From contig JADKFD010000025.1 of assembly GCA_016717705.1 (NCBI GenBank), forward strand, positions 10,907 through 74,906: 64,000 nucleotides of DNA, given 5' to 3'. Source of the stretch: Rhodanobacteraceae bacterium (lineage in GTDB: Bacteria > Pseudomonadota > Gammaproteobacteria > Xanthomonadales > SZUA-5). The notes under the pieces are model-generated. The model saw nothing but the letters and a program-made list of their open reading frames with translations, did no database searches and was not told the DNA's origin. Positions 51,601-59,600 of this stretch are shown here, in pieces. The position numbers and the translations under genes are program-made. The number at the start of each line of letters is the position of its first letter. Within the stretch, counting starts at the first letter, position 1.

Positions 51601-52734
51601 ATTGTGAGCGTGGATCGAGTTGCCGAGTACCCGCGCCTGACCCGCGAGATCGACACCGAGAGACCCACCGGCGATGACATTGCCGGTACCCGGCGTGGTG
51701 CCGCCGATGGTCAGCCCGCGCACCTCGCTGCGGACAAACACCCGGCTGTTGCCAAGAATGGCCGAGCCGGCCACATCGAGGCCCAGCAGGTTGCCTTCAA
51801 CGCGCGACCCAAGGAAGCCCGGTCCACTGGCCGTGTATTGCTCGATATACATGGCGGTGTCGCTCGACACGCCCACCAAGACGTTGCGCGCATTGGGGTC
51901 GCTGCCGCCGACCAGGATGTTCTGCGCACCGCCGCTGCCGGTGACCAACACGATACTGCGACCGCCGCCCGCGACCGTCCCGTTGACCAAGGGCGCGAGC
52001 CCACTGGCGGTAGTCCCGATCAGATTGCCCTGGATCCGCATGCCGTCGGACGGGCCGCCCTGAAACCCGGTCTGGAAATGCACCCCGTCAAGCTGGTTGC
52101 CGGAAATCAGGTTGCGCGTATCTGGCGTCAAACCGCCAATGACGTATGCGCCTCCCTGGCCATTGACCAGAATCCCGAACTCGTTGTTGGGCCGCGCCAA
52201 CGTGCCGCTCGGATCAGTACCGATGTAGTTGCCCTCGATCCGGTGCGCGGCGGTCGACTGAAGCTGAATCGCCGCGCGGCTGTTGAAGCGATTGATGACC
52301 AGGCCGCGCACCACGGACGGCGTGCTGCTCGACAGGTTCAGCCCGGCGCTACCGTCGCTATTACCATCGAGTTGAATCTTCAGTGCGCCGTTGAGGCCCC
52401 CTTGCGTGGGCGAGTTGCTGTTGGGCACTGCACCAGGCTGGGTATAGCCGTCGATGACCAGCGGCTGGGTGATGTCGCGCGAACTGCCCGGCGTCGGGGT
52501 GATCGTGCACACGCCGCTGCCGGTGTCGCAGCCTGGATCGCCGAGCGGTATGGCAAAAGCGATGGTGTCCGCTGCCGCCGTGGCATTGGCCGCGGCGATC
52601 GCGCCACTGAAGGAACAATCGCCGGCCGTGGCTGTGCAAGCCGTGAGACTGGTATTGCTGGTGGTATCTACCGTGAATGTCGCCGCGTGGGCAGCCGAAG
52701 ACAAGATCGCAGCAAGCAGCAGCACGCGGCTCAT
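42623..52734 (-). CDS. Giant secreted protein (about 3370 aa): three CSLREA/beta-helix modules, Ig-like, Calx-beta and FG-GAP repeats; three frameshifts
   Basis: An exported surface protein starting at ATG 52734 with signal peptide MSRVLLLAAILSSAAHA. Three copies of one module follow. Each has a CSLREA-like entry (SLTACTATAGDCSFSGAIAA, ACAAAPGDCTLRGAINSA, GGCTLREAIMNANAS) and a parallel beta-helix of GTVRGLVINGF / VIGNFIGTDVSGT turns. Bacterial Ig-like and Calx-beta segments separate the modules (LSISDVTLAEGNSGSTAFVF). The end is a run of FG-GAP/VCBS calcium repeats (DFDGDGRSDVAFG, GDWDGDGKLDFVDLV) without a FRNGFE tail. Breaks lie near 48073 (base missing), 47628 (base added) and 44491 (one G missing from a run). 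Homology continues across each. It is probably an adhesin or polysaccharide-binding surface protein. Confidence 0.8.
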
Positions 52735-53140
52735 GGCGCAACTCGCAAGTGTGGCAATACAAACGGAAACCCCAAATGGCGCGCCAACCCGCCATCGACT
52801 TTCGACGGCGTCAGGCTGTCGCAGGCCGGTGTGGCCCGCACGACACCCGCGGGGCCCGGCGGGCCCGCCGCCGCCGGGGGCCCGCGGGGCCGGGGGGGGC
52901 CCGGGGGCCGGGGCCGGGGGGCGGGCGGGCCGGCCGGGGCGCGGAGTCCGTGGACCCGATCGGGTTCGGGCGGGGCTCACCGGCGCTTTTGGCGCGGTTC
53001 GAATGTGGAGCGCCGCTGAGCCGCTTCGCGGCACAACGGCCTACACCGCTACGCGGCACAACGGCGACGGTCATCAACCGTTCCGGCAACCCATCTTCAA
53101 TCGCCTACAATCAGGCCTCTGGCAGATCGGATGCAGCACT
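52735..53140. other. Divergent control region containing a 99-base G/C-only tract
   Basis: This 406-base gap separates the giant protein gene from the divergent sigma-factor gene. Bases 52846-52944 contain no A or T at all; GGGCCC and GGGGCC blocks make many overlapping palindromes. Around 53028-53065 two CGGCACAACGGC motifs repeat. The two promoters must lie here, but none could be assigned. Confidence 0.6.
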
Positions 53141-53689
53141 GTGGGCGAAGTCACCGAACTCCTGGAGCGGGCGCGCAGTGGCGAGCGCGAGGCCTGGGAC
53201 CAGGTCGTCGCGCTGATCTACGACGACCTGAAGCGCATCGCCCGCGGCGTACTCGGCGGCCAGGGCTCGGCCACGCTCAACCCGACGGCACTGGTCCACG
53301 ACTGCTATCTGCGCCTGTCGCGCGCCGGCGCCGAGGGCGTGGTCAACCGCGAGCATTTCCTGTCGCTGGCGGCGCGCGCCATGCGCCAACTGCTGCTCAA
53401 TCACGCGCGCGATCGGGTAGCCGCCAGGCGCGGCGGCGGCCTGGATCAGACCCAGCTGGGTGGTGTGGACATCGAAGCGGACAACGAGGCGGAGCATCTG
53501 GTCGCACTCGACGGCGCGCTGACACGCCTGGGCGCGATCGATGAGCGGCTGGTTAGGGTAGTCGAATGTCGCGTGTTTGCCGGCTTGAGCGAGGACGAGA
53601 CCGCGTCGAGCATGGGTATCTCGCTGCGCAGCGCACAGCGCCTGTACGCCGACGCGCGCGCGCAGCTGGCGGTGTTGTTGGCGGGTTGA
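53141..53689 (+). CDS. ECF sigma factor of the kinase-associated type, second copy
   Basis: This 182-aa factor is related in layout to the one at 27.5-28.1 kb. Region 2 includes IYDDLKRIARGVLGG and a sigma-2.2 segment LNPTALVHDCYLRLS, again lacking the acidic patch and carrying a Thr (Thr49). Then comes REHFLSLAARAMRQLLLNHAR. Region 4 is VECRVFAGLSEDETASSMGI and LRSAQRLYADARAQLAVLLAG. GTG 53141 was chosen because it gives the usual distance to region 2; there is no in-frame ATG close by. A TPR kinase follows 180 bases downstream on the same strand, with a large hairpin between them. Kinase-dependent activation is inferred. Confidence 0.87.
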   Translation: MGEVTELLERARSGEREAWDQVVALIYDDLKRIARGVLGGQGSATLNPTALVHDCYLRLSRAGAEGVVNREHFLSLAARAMRQLLLNHARDRVAARRGGGLDQTQLGGVDIEADNEAEHLVALDGALTRLGAIDERLVRVVECRVFAGLSEDETASSMGISLRSAQRLYADARAQLAVLLAG

Positions 53690-53717
53690 GGCGCGTTGCC
53701 GGGTATCAATCCTCTGG

Positions 53718-53798
53718 AAGTAGGTCACGTTGGCCCGAAGGGCCTACGTGACAGGGTATCCCGATGTCACGTAGGCCTGCGGCCAACGTGACCTACTT
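53718..53798. repeat. Large hairpin (34-36 base arms) between sigma factor and kinase genes
   Basis: The left arm 53718-53753 (AAGTAGGTCACGTTGGCC, then CGAAGGGCCTACGTGACA) and right arm 53765-53798 pair almost completely around an 11-base loop. It may attenuate transcription from the sigma gene into the kinase gene. It shares its arm sequence with 35372-35404. Confidence 0.65.
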
Positions 53799-53869
53799 AT
53801 CAACGGGGCAGGGCGCGTTCGGTGATGGCGCACCCGCACCCGATTCACCCACCTCTTCCGAGCCACGCC

Positions 53870-56260
53870 ATGCCCGCCAATTCACCACTCGATCTGCTCG
53901 AACCCGGCGCCCTGCTGGCTGGCGCCTTGTTCCGCAGCATGGTCACGCGGGTCGGACTGCAGGCCAGCTTGCCCATCGGCACGCGCGTCGGGCCGTTTCG
54001 CATCCTTGCCGAGATCGGTGCCGGCGGCATGGGCGTGGTCTACCGTGCCGAGCGCGCCGATGGTCAGTACCAGCAGTTTGTCGCCATCAAGTGCGTGACC
54101 GGCGGCGACAGCGTCGACGCACTGGCGCAGTTCCGTCGCGAACGTCAGATCCTTGCCGAGATGCGCCATCCGCATATCGCGCGGCTGCTCGACGGTGGGC
54201 AGCTCGACGACTGTCGTTTGTGGTTTGCGATGGAGTTGATCGACGGCGCCCGCATCGACGCGCATGTGCGTGCGTCGGTCCCCTCGGTGGCAGCGCGCAT
54301 CGGCCTGCTGCGTCAGGTCATCGACGCCGTCGCCTGCGCCCACCAGCGGCTGCTGCTGCATCGCGACATCAAGCCTGCCAATGTGCTGATCGATGCCGAT
54401 GGCAGCGCCAAGCTGCTCGATTTCGGGATCGCCGCCCTGGCTGGCGATCAGGCCGCCGCGCGTGCCTACACGCCGGACTGGGCCAGCCCGGAGCAAATCA
54501 GCGGCGGCGAAATCGGACCCGCCTCCGATCAGTTCCAGCTCGGTCTGTTGCTGGATGCGCTGCTGCGGTCGCCGGCGCAGCCTGCGGACCGCGCGCGCTG
54601 GATCGAGATGCCGACTGGACGCGCCGCCGAGCTGCGCGCCATCGTCACACGCGCCACGGCGCCTGATCCGCAGCAACGCTATGGCTCGGTGCAGGAACTT
54701 GATGCCGATCTCGGGCGCTGGCTCGCCGCACGCCCGGTGAGTGCGGTTGGCCAGAGCCTGGAGTACACGCTGCGCTGCGCGGTGCGCCGCCACCCGCTGA
54801 TCGCCGTCGCCAGCGTCACCACCGCACTCACCATCGTCGCACTGGTGATCGGCTTCAGCTGGCGCCTGGCGCAGGAGCGCGACCTGGCGCGGGCGCAGGC
54901 TGAGCGCGCGACACGGGAAGCCGCGAATGCCGCAGCTGTGGCGCACTTTCTGCAGGACGATCTGCTGGCGCTGGCCGATCCAAACACTTCGCAAGACGTG
55001 CAACTCACCGTCCAGACGCTGCTCGAACGCGCCCGCGGCACGGTTGATCAACGTCTCGCCGGGCAACCGGAAATTGCCGCGCAGATCCACGCCACGCTGG
55101 CGCGCAGCCTGCGTGGACTCGGCGACTTCGAAGCTGCGAATGCCGAATTCGAGCTGGCCGAATCCAAGTCCGCTGCACTCGCGGCAGATTCTCCCTGGCG
55201 CCTGGAACTCGATCTCTGGCACGGCGATCTCGATCTGGCGCGTTCGCTGCCGCGTGAGGCCTATGCGCGCCTGCAACGGGTCGCCGACGCCGCCGCAGGC
55301 AGCCTCGGCAGCGACTCGCAACTGGCGCTTGAAGCCGCCGTGCGCGCCCAGGCGGCGCGCTTCGAACTTGGCGAGCAGCAACCTGCAATCGACGCGCTGA
55401 CTGCCTTGCTGCCTCGTCTCGACAAGACACTCGGGGTCGACGCACCCTTGTCGATCTACGCGCTGAACCGGTTGGCGATCATGTTGAACACGGTCGAGCG
55501 CAGCGCTGACTCCGAACGCGTGCGCAGCGAACATCTGCTGCGCGCGGCGCGCGCTTACGGTGCCGATCACTCGGCCACGCTCACCGGCCGCCTCAACCGC
55601 GCGGTGCTGCTGCGCAAGCTCGGACGCCTCGACGAAGCTTTGGTGGAAGCATTGGCGGCCGAAGACGGCCTGCGGAGGGTATTCGGCGCCAACAGTGTCG
55701 CCGTACTGCACGCGATGAATGCGCGCAGCCGCATCCTGCAGGACAGCAAGCGCTTCGACGAAGCCATCGCGCTGCAACGGCAGACGCTGGCCGGGCGCAT
55801 CGCACTGCTCGGCGAGCAGCACGACGATGTCGCCTACAGCCATGTGAATCTGGGTGGCATGCTGATGCAGACCGGCGACCTGGATGGCGCCATCGACCAC
55901 TACGAAAGCGCCTTGAAGATCCGTGAGTCATTGCTGGGGCCCGAGCATGTCGACGTGATCACCAATCTGACCCTGCTCGCCGATACCGAGCGCATGCGTG
56001 GCGAGCTGGGCGCGGCCGAGCGCTATGCCGAGCTTGCGGTGGAGCGAGGTCGGCGCGTGCTGGCCGGCGATCGCGTCGAATTGGCCACGGCGCTGTTTCG
56101 CTACGCCCAGGTTCTGGCCGCGCGCGAGCAGACCGAGGCGGCACGCACAAACGCCAGCGAGGCCCTGGGAATCTACGCGCTCACCTACCCTGATGAGCAT
56201 CCACGCCTGCTCGCGGTGCGCCAGCTGATGGCCGGTTTGCCGGCAAGCGAAACACAGTGA
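53870..56260 (+). CDS. Ser/Thr protein kinase with membrane helix and TPR domain
   Basis: This intact 796-aa PknB-type kinase is the only one of the three in this window with an unbroken frame. The kinase domain at about 41-310 has GAGGMGVVYRAE, VAIK (Lys74), HRDIKPAN (Asp166) and DFGIAA (Asp184), so it should be active. A membrane helix at about 330-352 (LIAVASVTTALTIVALVIGF) leads through a coiled segment (AQAERATREAANAAAVAHFL) to TPR units. The best of these is YSHVNLGGMLMQTGDLDGAI with its DHYESALKIRESLLG partner. The TPR part is predicted to lie outside the membrane and sense a ligand. The start is the ATG just after AGCCACGCC; an upstream ATG adds a His/Pro-rich stretch. Confidence 0.93.
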   Translation: MPANSPLDLLEPGALLAGALFRSMVTRVGLQASLPIGTRVGPFRILAEIGAGGMGVVYRAERADGQYQQFVAIKCVTGGDSVDALAQFRRERQILAEMRHPHIARLLDGGQLDDCRLWFAMELIDGARIDAHVRASVPSVAARIGLLRQVIDAVACAHQRLLLHRDIKPANVLIDADGSAKLLDFGIAALAGDQAAARAYTPDWASPEQISGGEIGPASDQFQLGLLLDALLRSPAQPADRARWIEMPTGRAAELRAIVTRATAPDPQQRYGSVQELDADLGRWLAARPVSAVGQSLEYTLRCAVRRHPLIAVASVTTALTIVALVIGFSWRLAQERDLARAQAERATREAANAAAVAHFLQDDLLALADPNTSQDVQLTVQTLLERARGTVDQRLAGQPEIAAQIHATLARSLRGLGDFEAANAEFELAESKSAALAADSPWRLELDLWHGDLDLARSLPREAYARLQRVADAAAGSLGSDSQLALEAAVRAQAARFELGEQQPAIDALTALLPRLDKTLGVDAPLSIYALNRLAIMLNTVERSADSERVRSEHLLRAARAYGADHSATLTGRLNRAVLLRKLGRLDEALVEALAAEDGLRRVFGANSVAVLHAMNARSRILQDSKRFDEAIALQRQTLAGRIALLGEQHDDVAYSHVNLGGMLMQTGDLDGAIDHYESALKIRESLLGPEHVDVITNLTLLADTERMRGELGAAERYAELAVERGRRVLAGDRVELATALFRYAQVLAAREQTEAARTNASEALGIYALTYPDEHPRLLAVRQLMAGLPASETQ

Positions 56261-56295
56261 CGAGCCCAGCGGCGCCACAATTCCTGCGTTGACCT

Positions 56296-56520
56296 GCGAA
56301 ACACTCGCAGGAACGGGCTTGCGCGCGATGCCTCTGGCCGCGACGTGCATGTCGCTCCTTGCACAAGCGCATCGCGCGCAAGCGCGCTCCTACAGTTCCT
56401 GCGTGAATCTTCCGCAAGAATGTAGGAACGGGCTTGCGCGCGGTGCCTCTGGTCGCGACGTGCATGTCGCCTCTGCACAACGCATCGCGCGCAAGCGCGA
56501 TCCTGCGTGAACCTTCGCCA
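56296..56520. repeat. Two tandem REP-like hairpin units
   Basis: Two units of about 110 bases follow each other. Each runs from GGAACGGGCTTGCGCGC, through a GCGACGTGCATGTCGC palindrome, to GCATCGCGCGCAAGCGCG. Within each unit the GGGCTTGCGCGCGATGC arm pairs with GCATCGCGCGCAAGCGC. They fill the first part of the gap 56261-56652 between the convergent kinase and giant protease genes. Confidence 0.65.
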
Positions 56521-56561
56521 AGAATGGGGAGCGCTTGCGCGATGCTGTTGCCGACGCACAC

Positions 56562-56592
56562 CCCGGTGAACGCGCGTTGCGCGTACACCGGG
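56562..56592. terminator. CCCGGTG/CACCGGG hairpin between convergent genes
   Basis: CCCGGTG (56562-56568) pairs with CACCGGG (56586-56592) around a GCGCGTTGCGCG centre. The same arms occur at 30207-30239. It lies about 60 bases past the end of the giant minus-strand gene. Confidence 0.4.
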
Positions 56593-56652
56593 CTACCTTG
56601 CGTGCCTCGACAGGCCGGGGTACGGCACAGCCGTTCCCCGGCGCTTTGGGCC

Positions 56653-59600
56653 TCAGCGCAGCGTGACGCTCTCCAGCACCCAGCCCGCACCCACCTGGCG
56701 CGCGGTCCAGCTCAGGTCGGCTCGCCCGCGTAGCTGCTCCAGGCCGCCAGCCGCAGCTCGCCGTTGCCGTTGCGACCGGCCAGCGCGTACTGCACCTGCC
56801 CGTCGAACAAGCGGGCGTACACCCGGAGTGCCTCGCCGTTGGCATCGTCGAGCACGTAGACCACCCGCGCGGCCTCATCCAGCGCACCGCGCAGGCCCAG
56901 GCTCGGCAAGCGATAGCTGCCCGCCGGTGCGCTCACCTGCGGATCCTCGAAGCCGTTGCGGAACAGGAACTCCAGCAGATCGGTGTCGCTGGCGCTGTTG
57001 TTGCCCAGGTTCGGGTCTTCGATCGTGGTGTCGGCCGGCAGTTCCACCAGCGCCGTGTTGACGATCTGCGCCGGTGAGCCGCTGACGTTGCCGAAGAAGG
57101 TGAAGTTCAGCAGGCCACCGACCGGGAACGCGGCCACCGTGACATCCAGGTTGCCGCTGCCGCTGGCCGCCGGACAGGCCACACCGCCGCTGGCATCGCA
57201 GGTCCAGTTGACGTTGACCACGCCCGCCGGCACCTGATCGCGTACGCGGATCACCGCTGCCGCATCGGGGCCGAGGTTGCGCACTGTGACCGTGTACACC
57301 AGCAAGTCACCCGGCCGGTAGGTACCGACCACATCGGTCTTGGTCACCGCGATATCGCTCTGCGCGTACACCAGGGTCTGCGCATTGCCGGCGCCACTGG
57401 AACTCGAGGCCAGGAAGTTGCCGTCGCTCGGCGCGAATGCGGCAGTGACCGTGCGGCTGCCCAGCGTGGTGAAGGTCAGCGCGCAACTCGGCGTGCCCGT
57501 CGGCACCGTCACACTGCAAGTCGCCGCACCGCTGCTCAGCGTCACCGTACCCGCCGGCGCTCCCGCACCCGGCGCATTGACGCTGAGCGCGAAGGTGAAG
57601 GTGGTCGGCTGGTTGATCCGGCTGCGTGCCGGTCCAACCACGCTGATCGCGGTGCTGGCGGCATTGACCTGATGCGCGGTGGTGCCACTGCTGGCAGCAA
57701 ACGCGGTGCTGGCCGGCGTGTAGGTCGCGGTCAAGGTCTTGGCGCCGGAAGTGGTGCTGGTCAGTGCACAACTGGCCGTGCTGTTCGGCGCCGCGGCGGT
57801 GGTCAACGTGACCGGGCCGCAGGAGTCGGTGCCATCGCTGATGCTGATTGTTCCCAGCGGCGAGGTACTGACCGCAGCGACGCCGACAACCACCGTGTAC
57901 GGCTGACCGACCACCGACGCATCCGGCAGATCGCTGGTGATCGTCGTGGTGGTCGGCTGCTGGTCGTCGTCCTCGATGGTGCCGGTGCCGGTCAGAACGA
58001 CCGGCGTGCCTTCGATCAGCGGTGGCACCGCGATCGTCGCGTTGACGATGTTGCTCAGGTCGAGGCGGAAGTTCTCATTGCCCTCGAAGACGCTGTCGCC
58101 GACGATCTGCACCGTGATCGGCAGGCTGGTCTGGCCGGCCAGGATGGTCGCACCGGCTGGCAACAACTGCAGGTAGTCGTTGTTGGCCAGCGTCGCGCTG
58201 CCGTCAGCGGTCGCGCGAGTGAAACTGACGTCGCGACCGGACACCGCCGACAGGCTGACCACGAAGTTCATCGGCGTGTTGCCGGCATTGCCTTCCAACT
58301 GGCTCGGGCTGGTGATCGAGATCACCGGCGGCAGGTCGTCGTCGAGGATGGTGCCGGTGGCAATCAGCGCACCTGTGGTCACGTTGCCGACCGCGGTGAG
58401 GCCCGACAGCGTCAGCGTGAACTGCTCATCGTCCTCGTCGAGCGCATCGTTGTTGATCACCACGTTGACCGTCTGGCTGGCGCTGGTGTTCGGCGCGAAA
58501 GTCACCGTGGCGCCCGTGATCGGCGTGAAATCCGCCGCTGTCGCCGTGCCGATCGCGCTGTTCAGGCTCAGCGTCACGCCCGACTGCACCGGGTTGCTCA
58601 GCGTCACCGTGAACGCCATCGGCGTGCTGGCTTCCGTCTGGCTGACGCTGACCGGGTTGAACGCCACCACCGCGCTGTCGTTGTCGGTGATGGTCAGCAG
58701 GCCACTGCCATCGGTGATCGTGGTCACGCCGGTGGTGTTGGTCACCGCGCCGAGATTCAGCGTCGCCGTCTCGGTGGCCTCGACGATCAGATCGCCGACC
58801 ACCGGGACAGTGATCGTCTGCGTCGGCGCACCGCCAACCGCAAAGTTGAGCGTGCCGGAGGTCGTCGTGTAGTCGCTGCCCGCCTGTGCGGTGCCCGCGG
58901 TGACGCTGTAGGGCACGCTGAAGGCGGTCAGACTGTTCGTGCGCGTGACCGTGAACACCGCGTTGCTGAAGCCGGCGTTGCCCTCGGTGATCGCCACGTC
59001 GTCGATGCTGAGGTCGGCGCCGGCATTGGTCAGCGCGTAGCTGAGCGTGGGCGTCGCACCAATCGCGGCGGCCGTCACGTTGTAGGCGCCCACGGTGGCG
59101 TTGGCCGTTGCCGTGCTGCTGGCCACACCACCCGCGCCAATTGGCGCCGGATTCGGCGCCAGAGTGGCGCTGGCACCCGCGCCCGGCGGCGTGAAGGTCA
59201 CCACGCCGCCTTGCACCGGTTCGCCTGCCTCGATGGCTGTCACTGTCGCCGTCAGCGGACCGGCGAAGGCCAGGCCCGGGCCGGCGCTCTGGTTGTTGCC
59301 GCCGGTCAGGGCCAGCGTGAAACCGCGCGATTCGAAGGCGCCGATATCGACGGTGCCCACCCGGGCGAGCGATGCCGCGCTGGTCGGTGGCCGGTGCGCC
59401 GACATTGCTGCCCGCGTTGATGGCCGGGCTGCCGGGCAGCAGGGCATGCGTCTGCGTCGTGCCGCCGTAATTGCCAGGCCGGCGCCAGTCGAGGATCGGT
59501 GCTGATCAGATCGCCGGGGCCAGCGAGCACGCCAGCGCCCGCTCAGGAGCCAGGTTGTTGCCCCTGACGTGATGACGCCACCATGCAGGCGCTCGCATTG

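Noticed and set aside
56296..56520. Tandem repeats as a CRISPR array
   Set aside because: Only two long hairpin units without spacers of constant length and no cas gene in the window.
57672..59420. 582-codon plus-strand frame opposite the giant protease gene
   Set aside because: Arg/Gly/Asp-rich mirror of Calx-beta repeats without recognisable domains.
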